NCBI RefSeq assembly: GCF_011044495.1
Contig: NZ_CP049143.1
Span: forward strand, 7,254,001 to 7,318,000
Direction: 5' to 3'
Origin: Roseimicrobium sp. ORNL1
Lineage (GTDB): Bacteria > Verrucomicrobiota > Verrucomicrobiia > Verrucomicrobiales > Verrucomicrobiaceae
Length of the DNA stretch: 64,000 nucleotides
Of the stretch, positions 30,755 through 39,392 are shown one piece after another. Under the pieces are notes generated by a model. It saw only the letters and a program-made list of their open reading frames with translations. It was not told where the DNA came from and did not search any database. Position 1 is the first letter of the stretch; each line of letters begins with the position of its first letter. A program made the position numbers and the translations under genes.

Positions 30755-32693
30755 CCTTCATCACTCCATCCACCCTGCCGGGCTGCTCCACGGGGACGGT
30801 GTGCGCATTTATAAAGGCCGCGCGCAGCACGTTCTTCTTTTCATCGCCCTCACCCGAAGGTCTCCACAGGGCTACCATGCGGGGCACGCCGAGGATCAAG
30901 CGGCTGGCGCTGCTGATGTTCATGCTGGTTCCCTTGCCCTGGCTGAAGGTCATTTCCAGATCTATGGTCTGCTCATCGGGGGAGGGCGTGCCTGTCAGCT
31001 TGAGTTCAAAGCGCCCGGTGTGCGCATCCAGCGCACGAAGCTCGCACGGCTTGCCACTGATGGTTTCCAGGCGATGCCGCTCCACCACTTGGGCCATCCG
31101 GTTTTCCAGGAGCTTCTCAAGCATGTCCCGTGCGCGTTTGTGCCCCTCGCCTCCGGCAATGACGTCAGAGATTTTCTGTAACACGGAGGCTTCAGCTTCG
31201 ATGACTTCGACATTGTAAACCAGCGTGCGCGGCATCCGTGCCCACATGATGTCGACCCACTCAGCGAACCGCTGCAAGCCCTCCGCATTGTGTATCAGGA
31301 CGACCGAGGAAGTCTTTGGAATGTGATTGACGGCGCTACCCTCGGGCATGGAAAGCTTCGACGTGTACGGCAGCATATCTTGATCCCGCGCGTAGATCGC
31401 TGTTTCACCAGAGGGCCGGTCGGAGGCTGGCGTGCCAAAAGGATCTGCCGATTGGTTCTCGGTCTCCCTGGAGGAGCGCTCAGGATCGGTTGGTGCAAAT
31501 GGATCCAACGGCTCCCGGGGCTCATCGATATGCTTCACCGCGTTTGCATTGAATCTCAGTTCGCCATTAAACCGAAGGTATCCCACCTCTATGGCATTGC
31601 GGGGCACGATATACGTGCGGGTCTGGAAGCCAGGCCGTTCTGGTAGACGAGCAACTTCCTCTTCCTTCGCGCCAAGAGGAACTCCTACGAGTTCGCGCAG
31701 TTTGGTTTCGACCAGGGGATTGACGTCGTGCTTCAACACCACCATCTCCGTTTTCAGGAACGCTGCGCGCATCCGCGTATTCTCAGGTCCATCACCCGCA
31801 CCCGCCTGCGGCGCCCGCCAGACTCCCAGCAACTTGGTAGCTCCCTCCACAAGGGAAACTGAAGACTTCAAGGTCATTCCCGGAGCGTGTGTCTTCTCCC
31901 TTGTGTCAACTCCCCCACTTCTCGGGCCGTACTCAAACTCGTAATCCAAATCAACGGATATACCATCTGCATGGATGACGGGCTTGGCTCGAAAGCGCAA
32001 CCCCTCCGGGTGGCTGGCAATGTCTCCGGCAGGCTTCTCTTCCCCTGACCACACCACCTGTTCGGCCTTGGCCCAATGACCACTGGTGGTCGCCAAACGA
32101 AGCGCGCCCAGGTTCTGCGTCGGAACCAGGGCATTTGCTGGCGTCGCTGTTTTTAGCTGAGCAAGCAAGTCAGCATGGTCTGCCTTCATCTGGGCACGCT
32201 TCAGCAACTTCCCTACCTGCTCCTCGCCAGTCTCGACCACCTCAAGAGAAAGCTCCAGATGTCGCGGACTCATGCTTACGAGCTGCTCGGAGTAAGACTC
32301 GATCAGATCCGTGCAATGACTCGGACTATGAATGCTTAGCGTGCCACTCTTCGGATCGTAGAGGGTCGTACTGCCAGGGGTTATCGGGATTCCCTTCTCG
32401 GCAAGCAGACGGGACACCACCTTATGGGACACCTTCGCATGCGCTTCCCACTCAGCTTTGCCTGCAGAGGCGTCCGGCAGCTCGCCCATGGACAATGGTT
32501 GACCCTCCGATGATCGCACATGTGTCTCGAGCGGGACCGCGAGTGAAAAGGTTCGGAGCACCCATCTTCCGGGCGCCTTGGCAGGTTCTTCTGCCATGAT
32601 GGACATCTGTACCGCGAACAACATCACCACTGCGCAGGGGCCGAGCGCTCCCATGGCTGTTGCCCTGCCAAATCCACTCAAGAAGCTGTGCAT
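30726..32693 (-). CDS. Secreted tandem secretin-like two-module protein (paralogue A)
   Basis: A 655-residue protein from the ATG at 32693; a TTG at 32705 is also possible. A signal peptide spans about residues 14-36 (ending MSIMAEEP). Two modules follow. Module 1 (about 70-330) runs LYDPKSGTLSIHSP, LELSLEVVETGEE, ADHADLL, LRLATTSG, LRFRAKPVIHADGISVDLD, GATKLLGVWRA, AAFLKTE. Module 2 (about 430-640) repeats the plan: PKTSSVVLIHNAEGL, YNVEVIEAEAS, EGHKRAR, HRLETISGK, VPRMVALWRP, AAFINA. The order of strands resembles GspD/PilQ N3 followed by the secretin domain. It lies 69 bases after the C45 gene on the same strand, probably co-transcribed. Function is unknown; see paralogues at 34888, 37170 and 46435. 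Confidence 0.8.
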   Translation of the reverse strand: MHSFLSGFGRATAMGALGPCAVVMLFAVQMSIMAEEPAKAPGRWVLRTFSLAVPLETHVRSSEGQPLSMGELPDASAGKAEWEAHAKVSHKVVSRLLAEKGIPITPGSTTLYDPKSGTLSIHSPSHCTDLIESYSEQLVSMSPRHLELSLEVVETGEEQVGKLLKRAQMKADHADLLAQLKTATPANALVPTQNLGALRLATTSGHWAKAEQVVWSGEEKPAGDIASHPEGLRFRAKPVIHADGISVDLDYEFEYGPRSGGVDTREKTHAPGMTLKSSVSLVEGATKLLGVWRAPQAGAGDGPENTRMRAAFLKTEMVVLKHDVNPLVETKLRELVGVPLGAKEEEVARLPERPGFQTRTYIVPRNAIEVGYLRFNGELRFNANAVKHIDEPREPLDPFAPTDPERSSRETENQSADPFGTPASDRPSGETAIYARDQDMLPYTSKLSMPEGSAVNHIPKTSSVVLIHNAEGLQRFAEWVDIMWARMPRTLVYNVEVIEAEASVLQKISDVIAGGEGHKRARDMLEKLLENRMAQVVERHRLETISGKPCELRALDAHTGRFELKLTGTPSPDEQTIDLEMTFSQGKGTSMNISSASRLILGVPRMVALWRPSGEGDEKKNVLRAAFINAHTVPVEQPGRVDGVMKDGVSSLQTK

Positions 32694-32762
32694 GGTCCGT
32701 TTCAATCTTGGGCTGCTTTGCTGCGTTGCGTTTCACCTCTCTCAGCACGTTCTTCCACCCAA

Positions 32763-34685
32763 CTACTCCCCCGCCACGCCCTCGGGTTGCAGCAGTTCTT
32801 TGAGATTGTAGTGCGTGTACCGCGTGTGGCTGGCAACGTTTTCGCCGTCGGCATTCGCCACCCAGAAGTCCAGGGTCTCGGGGGCGAAGAGGACGGACTG
32901 GATGTTGGAGGTCATGCACACGGGACGGGTCATGAGGTCGCGGGCGGATTCCATTTCGAACTTTCCGTAGCCGTTCTTCACGCGCTCGGTGAGGGCTTCA
33001 TAACGATCGCCGGCGGACATGAGGACGGTGTCCTTCATGGCGTGGGGCAGCTTCGGATGGGTGTCGCCGGCCCAGATGGTTTCGAAGGTAGTCGGGGTGG
33101 CGGCGATACCGACAGCGCGCTTCGTTTTGCCATCAGAGATGACATAGTAGTACTCACACGTGCGGGGGCCGCGGCGCATGATCTCCACGGCTTCATCCAG
33201 CGTATCCGCCTGCTCCATCACTTCGCGCAGGAGTTGGGCCATGGGTTTGCCGTCCCAGTTACCCTCGCCCTTGCCGCCCATCTCGCCGATGGAGATTTGT
33301 TTCTCATTCATCGCCGTCACCGTGCCGAGGAATCCTGCGTAGCCGAGATTCACCCACGCATGTGCGCCTTCCGGCTGCATGACGATGACACACGCATTCT
33401 GCTCCAGACCCACGCCCTTCATGTAGTCCAGGATGCGACCGTGGTACATGTGACCGCCAGCGGTGGCGTCGCCATAAATGGCAAAGCCGCTGCAGTGGAA
33501 AAGTTCCGGGAAGAAGTTCGCCAGTCGCGCCTCTTCCACACGCACACCGGCTGCCGCGGCGAGAGCATCCATCTCACGCAGGTGCGCCTCACTGACGAAC
33601 GGCTGCAACCGTGCCTGTGCCGATTCGATTTCGCCGAAGAACCAAGTGCCTTTCGCAAACGAACTGCCCACACCCACACCGTACAGGATGCGGTCCACGA
33701 GGTGCCGCACCTCTTTCTTCATGAGCGTGCCATGCTGCTCGCCCATCTCCTCCGGCGTCCCCTTGAGATACAACACACGTGTGCCGTCACGTGTCTCCAG
33801 CCGTCCCTTGCCATGGCGTGCCACCACCTTGCGCTCACCAGTTACCGGGCCGAGCGTTGGCAGCTTCTGTCCCAAGCTGCTGAGTGCGGAGGAGGCAAAA
33901 CGCGTGAGGTGACTGAGCGCCACCGTCTCTACTTTTTCACCCTCACCCGGCTGCAATTGCCACTGTGAATCCGCCCACGCAGGCTCGAGATCTGGATTCA
34001 CCAGTTCCAGCACTACTTCCTTGCCCTTTCCATCGGCAAAACCCATGCGCAGTGGTACGGAGTCGCTCTTGCGCACCCAGAAGGTCACCGCGATGTCCGG
34101 CAGCTTCATCGCCTTCTGCGCCTCCGGCCGTGGCACGAGTTTCACCACGCTGCATGTCTCTCCCTGCACCGCTTCATCTGACGCCGTCTCGATGGTGCAC
34201 AGCAACGGCAGCAGCAGCAGTTGCTCACGAGCGATGGGCAGTTTGATGGGAGGCAACTTCGTCCCATCCACCTTGCCCGCGTCTGTGCGGAAGCGCGGCG
34301 CCTCCGGCGAACCCACCAGACCAAACTTCTTCTTGGCCGAATGCATCCAGAGCTGAGTGCCGTTCGAGCCCGCCGAGAGCGTATCCCCTTTCACCTCCAC
34401 TTCGAAGAAAAACCGATCCGGCGCCTGATACGCGATCCTCGCCTCCTTCCCCTCCAATTCCTTCGGCAATCCCTCCGCCTTCACCACCTTGAGCGTGGTG
34501 GTAAACGTCTTCGCCTCCGCCCCCGGCTCCGGTGCCACTACGGAAAGCAGATGCTGAATAGCGGCGGCGAGTGTGGGTGGTGGCGAAGTGGGTGCTGCCT
34601 GAGCCTGCACCCGCATAGCCGGCAGGCACAAGCCCAACGCCAATAGGAAAAACATCGCCGGAATGTGGATCTGGATCGCTTTCAT
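32763..34685 (-). CDS. LolA-like domain fused to C45 NTN-hydrolase
   Basis: A 640-residue exported protein. The ATG at 34685 begins a clear signal peptide (MKAIQIHIPAMFFLLALGLC to about residue 30). Residues 38-300 resemble the LolA/LppX-type lipoprotein-carrier fold (YQAPDRFFFEVEVKGD; LWMHSAKKKFGL). Residues 345-640 are a C45/acyl-coenzyme A:6-APA acyltransferase-like Ntn hydrolase: GTPEEMGEQHG at the start, then FHCSGFAIYGD with the likely nucleophile Cys398, and GGHMYHGRILDYM after it. These enzymes cleave or transfer acyl amides after self-processing. It is divergent from paralogue B and upstream of paralogue A. A short relic of a second copy lies at 39321. Confidence 0.85.
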   Translation of the reverse strand: MKAIQIHIPAMFFLLALGLCLPAMRVQAQAAPTSPPPTLAAAIQHLLSVVAPEPGAEAKTFTTTLKVVKAEGLPKELEGKEARIAYQAPDRFFFEVEVKGDTLSAGSNGTQLWMHSAKKKFGLVGSPEAPRFRTDAGKVDGTKLPPIKLPIAREQLLLLPLLCTIETASDEAVQGETCSVVKLVPRPEAQKAMKLPDIAVTFWVRKSDSVPLRMGFADGKGKEVVLELVNPDLEPAWADSQWQLQPGEGEKVETVALSHLTRFASSALSSLGQKLPTLGPVTGERKVVARHGKGRLETRDGTRVLYLKGTPEEMGEQHGTLMKKEVRHLVDRILYGVGVGSSFAKGTWFFGEIESAQARLQPFVSEAHLREMDALAAAAGVRVEEARLANFFPELFHCSGFAIYGDATAGGHMYHGRILDYMKGVGLEQNACVIVMQPEGAHAWVNLGYAGFLGTVTAMNEKQISIGEMGGKGEGNWDGKPMAQLLREVMEQADTLDEAVEIMRRGPRTCEYYYVISDGKTKRAVGIAATPTTFETIWAGDTHPKLPHAMKDTVLMSAGDRYEALTERVKNGYGKFEMESARDLMTRPVCMTSNIQSVLFAPETLDFWVANADGENVASHTRYTHYNLKELLQPEGVAGE

Positions 34686-34729
34686 CTCGAAGAGCCCGAA
34701 GCCTCGGGGACCTGTATTGTGGCCCGGCA

Positions 34730-34768
34730 TGCGCTCGGGTGACAAGCCTCTTTCGTGTGACGGAGTGT
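34730..34768 (+). promoter_or_regulatory. Conserved upstream element of paralogue B
   Basis: About 33 bases in the divergent 34686-34887 gap (GCGCTCGGGTGA, two variable bases, GCCTCTTTCGTGTG, then CGGA) recur before paralogue C at 37031-37065 with 3-4 differences. Position and orientation relative to the two genes are alike, which suggests a shared promoter or operator, or the edge of the duplicated unit. Confidence 0.5.
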
Positions 34769-34887
34769 GATGAAACCGCCTGCCACACCATCCCTGCCGC
34801 TTTGAAGGGACTCCCATATCTCCGGGCTTGCAGTCGTCATTCATTCCCCTCCAGAATGCACGCCATCCGAGCATTGCATTTGGTCAC

Positions 34888-37002
34888 ATGAAGTCTTCCC
34901 GCCTTCTCCTGTTCGTTTTCATCGGGGCCGCCTGGATTGCCACGGCCGGCGCGAAAGACGAATCAAGCAACGAATGGGTCATTCGCACCTTCCGTGTGAA
35001 TCTGGCCGTCCTCAACGGCCCACCCACGCTGCCCATCGCCATCACTCCGTCGCCTCTGGACCCCTTTGCGCCAGCAGACAGCCCATCATCCACGTCCCCG
35101 GACACGTCACCAACTCTGGTTCCCCAGCCAATCACGACACCTCCCCAAGTCCCGGCTCTTCCTGATACAGGAGCGTCCGACAAGGAATGGAAAGCTTGCC
35201 TGGAGAAGAGTTCCATCGCCCTTTCCAAAATCTTTGACGTGCTCGGAGCCCCGTCGCCAGCTGGCATGGTCGCTCTTTACGATGCGCCATCCTCCACCCT
35301 CGTGGTGAGAACGACGACGGAGCACCTGAAACTACTGGGGCCTACGTTGGAGAATCTGGGCTCAGCGATCCCTCGCGACCTCATTTTCACCATGGAAGTA
35401 ATCGAGGCGGAAGAGGCCACCATTCGCAACCTGGTGGATGAAATTAATGATCGCCGGGAACATGCCTCAACATGGAAACGCTGCGCGGAATTGCTTGGCG
35501 CTGGGCAGGCCAAATCTCTGGGGCAATTCCGACTTGCCACGCACTCGGGGCAGCCTGTCACCACCCAGTCAGGACTGGAAACTACACCTGTCAAAGAGCT
35601 GCAAGTCGACTCCAGCGGTCGCGTCGTTGCCATTCACGGTGAAAGCCACTCAGCCGTCGCCTTCGAAGTAGATCCGGTGTTGGGTCCGGACTCTCTGAGT
35701 TTGGAAGTGGCGTTCCGGTTCCACTTTGACTATGCGCCTGCATTGGAGCGAGCCGAAAAGGTCGCCGGCCTGGTGGGAACCTCCACGATCGAGGTGCCGG
35801 TGCAGGACCATCAGGGTGCAAGCCTGTCTGCAAAGCTGACTCTCCCAGTGGGAGCGACCAAACTCGTGGGCGTTTGGCGTCCACGTGGCACGCCTGAGCA
35901 CGACCGTGGAAACGTGATGCACGCGGCCTTCCTCCGCACAGAAGCCCCGCTGACGCTTGCCAGCTCCCGCCATGACCTTTCCGCACTGCTGCAACAGTAT
36001 GCCGCTCCCCCGCCCAACAATGCGTTCGGCAAACAGACAGAAGCGGAGCCCAGCACTACCGATCCAAATGCGCTGATCAGTAGAATCATCAAGGTTCACC
36101 CCACGTTCTTCGCAGTCGCCGCCACAGGGGACCCGACGGAAAGAATCTGCAGCGTTCAGAAGATCCTGGAAGCGCAGGGCATCCCCTTCCCAGAAGGCTC
36201 CAGTGCAACATTCAATCCAATTGCGAGCTCCATCACCGTGCGGAACACTGCAAAATCGATCGCCCTCATCGAGACCTTTGCGGATTCCGCCTGCCTTCTC
36301 CCTCCGCAACAGATCGGTTGCACGGCCTACATCATCGAAGGGGAGAGCGCTTTGGTGCGGCAGCTTGCGGAACAGTCACGAAGCACTTCTGATCACTCCG
36401 AAGTCTGGGAGCGCGTGAAGAAGCTCTCCGCATCTGGTGCGCTTCGCATCGTGGAAGTGATCCGTGGCGAGAGTGGCAGCGGAGACAGGGCAAGCTTTGA
36501 AAACGGCACCAGCCGCTTCAATATCGGAGAGGTCGTGCTCCATGAGCGCGAGAATCCCGAGGGCACAACGAGCAACGTCGACAAGAAATCCCCGGGTGAA
36601 AACACCACGGTTCATGGAGCCTCAACGCAGGCCTCCGCCCTCTTGAGAGCCGACCCAATAATCGTTCCCGTGGAATCACGCGTCGTGGGCACCAGCATGG
36701 AATGGGACCCGGTCATTGCCGAGGGTGGAAGGTGTGTGCGGGTGAATTTCTTGCTCGAACATCACTTCGCCTCGCCGGTCTCCAGATCCACCACCTCGTC
36801 CCAGGGCTCCATCATCCCGGCTGGAGTGCCGGCTGCAAAGTTCCACTGCGCCCGTATCCTCTCCATGTCCACGCTACTGCCAGGCATTCCCCGCTTGATG
36901 GGCACCTGGAAAGTCGAAGGAGCACCCGCACGTGAGGGGCGGGATATTTCCCAAGCCTTCTTTCTCCGCATGGACGTGCTTCCGTTTGGGGCACGGGAGT
37001 AG
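34888..37002 (+). CDS. Secreted tandem secretin-like two-module protein (paralogue B)
   Basis: A 704-residue protein; the ATG at 34888 (MKSSRLLLFVFIGAAWIATA) begins a signal peptide. A short WVIRTFRV strand and a Pro/Ser/Thr-rich linker (to about residue 95) lead to module 1: LYDAPSSTLVVRTT, FTMEVIEAEEA, REHASTW, FRLATHSGQ, LEVAFRFHFDY, GATKLVGVWRPRG, AAFLRTE. Module 2 (about 410-700): PEGSSATFNPIASSITVRNT, AYIIEGESA, SDHSEVW, VIRGESGSG, IPRLMGTWKVEG, QAFFLRMD. VRNT/VRTT after a Ser/Thr strand is the pattern of secretin N-domains. No TonB box, OM C-terminal Phe signal or enzymatic motif is seen. Tandem with paralogue C; the spacer holds a hairpin near 37003-37030. Confidence 0.82.
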   Translation: MKSSRLLLFVFIGAAWIATAGAKDESSNEWVIRTFRVNLAVLNGPPTLPIAITPSPLDPFAPADSPSSTSPDTSPTLVPQPITTPPQVPALPDTGASDKEWKACLEKSSIALSKIFDVLGAPSPAGMVALYDAPSSTLVVRTTTEHLKLLGPTLENLGSAIPRDLIFTMEVIEAEEATIRNLVDEINDRREHASTWKRCAELLGAGQAKSLGQFRLATHSGQPVTTQSGLETTPVKELQVDSSGRVVAIHGESHSAVAFEVDPVLGPDSLSLEVAFRFHFDYAPALERAEKVAGLVGTSTIEVPVQDHQGASLSAKLTLPVGATKLVGVWRPRGTPEHDRGNVMHAAFLRTEAPLTLASSRHDLSALLQQYAAPPPNNAFGKQTEAEPSTTDPNALISRIIKVHPTFFAVAATGDPTERICSVQKILEAQGIPFPEGSSATFNPIASSITVRNTAKSIALIETFADSACLLPPQQIGCTAYIIEGESALVRQLAEQSRSTSDHSEVWERVKKLSASGALRIVEVIRGESGSGDRASFENGTSRFNIGEVVLHERENPEGTTSNVDKKSPGENTTVHGASTQASALLRADPIIVPVESRVVGTSMEWDPVIAEGGRCVRVNFLLEHHFASPVSRSTTSSQGSIIPAGVPAAKFHCARILSMSTLLPGIPRLMGTWKVEGAPAREGRDISQAFFLRMDVLPFGARE

Positions 37003-37030
37003 GACCCTGCCTGCACGGGTGCAGCGGGTC

Positions 37031-37065
37031 AGCGCTCGGGTGAAACGCCTCTTTCGTGTGGCGGA
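37031..37065 (+). promoter_or_regulatory. Conserved upstream element of paralogue C
   Basis: A second copy of the 34730 element: GCGCTCGGGTGA, then GCCTCTTTCGTGTG and CGGA with the same spacing. It lies 105 bases before the ATG of paralogue C and just after the stop of paralogue B. Confidence 0.5.
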
Positions 37066-37169
37066 AACTTGCCCGATCACACCAACAGGTCGCTCAACTC
37101 GATGCTTGCCGTCCCTGCCCGGTGTCCCTCAAGATGCTTTCCCTTGGATACGGACTGCGCCTTGGACCC

Positions 37170-39302
37170 ATGAAGACCTTCTATCTCCTCTTGATTGCTT
37201 CCGCGTATGCGGCGTGGAGCGTGAGTGCCGGTGCCCAGCAGCCCCAAGCAGATGCAGCCGACAAGGCCGGAAGCCCATGGGTCATTCGCACCTACCGGGT
37301 GGAGCCTCTTTCTCTTCGGAATATTCTGCCGCTCGCCATCGGGGAAAGCATTCCACCCTCCCCACCCGGCACGAAGGCTCCAGTCCTTTCGGACTTTCCG
37401 ATATCGCCTCATGAGTTTCTGGCGCTTCCGTCGGCAGACGCATCTGAGAAAGAATGGGCCGCGCACATCGAGCGAACCTCCACGGTGCTGGCGCGCATCT
37501 TGGACTCACTCGGCGCCCCGGGACTTCGCGACCACGCCTTCCTCTACGATGCGCGAACCTCCACCCTCGCGGTGAGAACCACAAAGGATGCTCTGGGGGA
37601 GTTGGAACCGGTCATGAAGTGGCTGAACTCCAAAATTCCCCACGACCTTACTTTCGTAGTGCATGTGGTGCAGGCAGACACCGCCTCCATCCGCAGCCTG
37701 GTGGAAGAGACCACCGGCCTTTCCGACCACACCCTGGACTGGAAACGCTGCACGGAATGGTTGGCCACAGGGAAGGCAAAGAGCGTGGGGCGATACCAAT
37801 GGGACAGTCGTTGTGGAATGAAAGCCGAGCTTAGATCGGGCCAGGAATCAGTCCCCCTCAAGGCGCTGCAGGTAGATGCGAGTGGTCGCGTCCTCGCTAT
37901 TCGGGATGAACCGCGGTCAGCTGTTCATTTGGAAGCGGATCCCGAAGACCCTGCCGACAAATTCTCCGAGTCGACGCTTCAGATCGTCGATGTGCCTTTC
38001 CACTTTTGCTTCGACTACGCGCCACCCGTCGAGCGGATGGAGAAGATCACGGGGCTTCTTGGAAACTCCACGATTGAAGCTCCGATGCTGGACTATGAGG
38101 GCACCTCGCTGAATACCAGGGTCTCCATGTATGTCGGAACTCAACGACTCCTGACAGTCTGGCGTCCCCGCGGGAAACCTGAGTTCGCCGGAGGTGACGT
38201 CATGCAGGCTGCGTTTCTGCAAGTCATTGCCCAACCCGTTTGTCCGCCTGAAAACACAAACCTCGCTGACCTTCTAAGGAAGCATGCCGGGCCGCCGCCT
38301 GCCTTGCCCAAGACGACTCCTGCCGCGAGTTCAACTGGTCCCGACCCCAGCGACATCTATCGCCGCGTCTACAAAGTGCCTTCTCGCTTCGCCGAAGTCC
38401 TGAAACTTCCTGAAGGTGATTCCGATGTGAAGGAGAAGCTGGAAGTGGGTGGCATCACTTTCCCCGAGGACAGTGGCGAAGCGACCTACCTCAGCGCCAC
38501 CAACTCGCTTATGGTACGGACTACACATGCTTCCTACGAGCGCCTCGAAGCCTACATCAAGGAAGTTTCCGGGCCCACTGCCCAGCTGGCAAGCACCACA
38601 GCCTACCTCATCGAGGGCGACAGTGCCGCGATTCAGGAGCTGGCCGCGCAAACTCGAGGTCAGGCGGACCACTCCCAGACGTGGGCCCGCGCCCAGAAGC
38701 TCATCGAGACAAACGCCCTACGCGTGGTGGAAGTGACACGCTCAGAAGCCCGCCTGAACCACAGGGCAAGTCTTGAGTTCGGCACCACCCGTCACAACGC
38801 TGGTGAGATACTCTTGAAGGATCCCGTGAAAAAACAAGTGGCCCCCAGTGGCAACGAAAAAGAGAACGAGACGAAGCCCGCGAAAGACAACGACACACCC
38901 GCCAAGCCACTGGCAGTTCACGATAAGTCTGCGATCGCGGCAAACACACCGGTCACCCTTGAAATCGAAAACTCCTTCGAGGGAACCCGGATGGAATGGG
39001 AGACTCTGGAGAACACCGAGGATCGAGAGACTGTGGAGCTTCTTCTTCAGTTCTATCACGACACCGCGCCCATTGCCTCACCGCAACCCGCTCCATCCCC
39101 TGGAGCCATCATTCCCGCAGGATTGCCGAAGACCCGATTTCACTACAGCGGGATCACGAGCATGACCAAAATCCGCTCCGGAACCACTCGTCTGATGGGC
39201 TCATGGAAAAAAGGAGAAGCCACTGCGCCAGACGGCCGCGAGCTTTCCCAGGCCCTCTTTCTTCGTGTCGATGTGATTCCGTTTGAGGCCCAACGTTTCT
39301 GA
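37170..39302 (+). CDS. Secreted tandem secretin-like two-module protein (paralogue C)
   Basis: A 710-residue protein starting at the ATG at 37170 (MKTFYLLLIASAYAAWSVSA, signal peptide); the upstream in-frame extension lacks signal character. After WVIRTYRVEPLSLRN comes module 1: LYDARTSTLAVRTT, VVHVVQADTA, SDHTLDW, FHFCFDYAP, QRLLTVWRPRG, AAFLQV. Module 2: PEDSGEATYLSATNSLMVRT, AYLIEGDSA, ADHSQTW, VVEVTRSEA, TRLMGSWKKGE, QALFLRVDVIPF. Two Lys/Glu/Pro-rich linkers are present (around 400 and 590). It is most similar to paralogue B, consistent with tandem duplication. Convergent with the efflux operon; the C45 relic lies in the 90-base gap that follows. Confidence 0.82.
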   Translation: MKTFYLLLIASAYAAWSVSAGAQQPQADAADKAGSPWVIRTYRVEPLSLRNILPLAIGESIPPSPPGTKAPVLSDFPISPHEFLALPSADASEKEWAAHIERTSTVLARILDSLGAPGLRDHAFLYDARTSTLAVRTTKDALGELEPVMKWLNSKIPHDLTFVVHVVQADTASIRSLVEETTGLSDHTLDWKRCTEWLATGKAKSVGRYQWDSRCGMKAELRSGQESVPLKALQVDASGRVLAIRDEPRSAVHLEADPEDPADKFSESTLQIVDVPFHFCFDYAPPVERMEKITGLLGNSTIEAPMLDYEGTSLNTRVSMYVGTQRLLTVWRPRGKPEFAGGDVMQAAFLQVIAQPVCPPENTNLADLLRKHAGPPPALPKTTPAASSTGPDPSDIYRRVYKVPSRFAEVLKLPEGDSDVKEKLEVGGITFPEDSGEATYLSATNSLMVRTTHASYERLEAYIKEVSGPTAQLASTTAYLIEGDSAAIQELAAQTRGQADHSQTWARAQKLIETNALRVVEVTRSEARLNHRASLEFGTTRHNAGEILLKDPVKKQVAPSGNEKENETKPAKDNDTPAKPLAVHDKSAIAANTPVTLEIENSFEGTRMEWETLENTEDRETVELLLQFYHDTAPIASPQPAPSPGAIIPAGLPKTRFHYSGITSMTKIRSGTTRLMGSWKKGEATAPDGRELSQALFLRVDVIPFEAQRF

Positions 39303-39320
39303 GTCCGCATCTCATCGGGC

Positions 39321-39387
39321 GCCTCTACTGAAAGCACCTGCTGGATAGCTACGGCGAGGGTGGATTGTGGTGACGACGACGTCTGCC
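39321..39387 (-). pseudogene. Relic of a C45 gene N-terminus
   Basis: Bases 39321-39374 align without gaps to 34533-34586 of the C45 gene at about 42 of 54 positions. On the minus strand they translate to STLAVAIQQVLSVEAPDE, against PTLAAAIQHLLSVVAPEP in the intact protein. Only the post-signal stretch survives: the signal-peptide side runs into the MFS gene end and the downstream side stops at the end of paralogue C. It is a truncated, non-functional copy left by duplication or deletion. Confidence 0.7.
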
Positions 39388-39392
39388 ATGGC

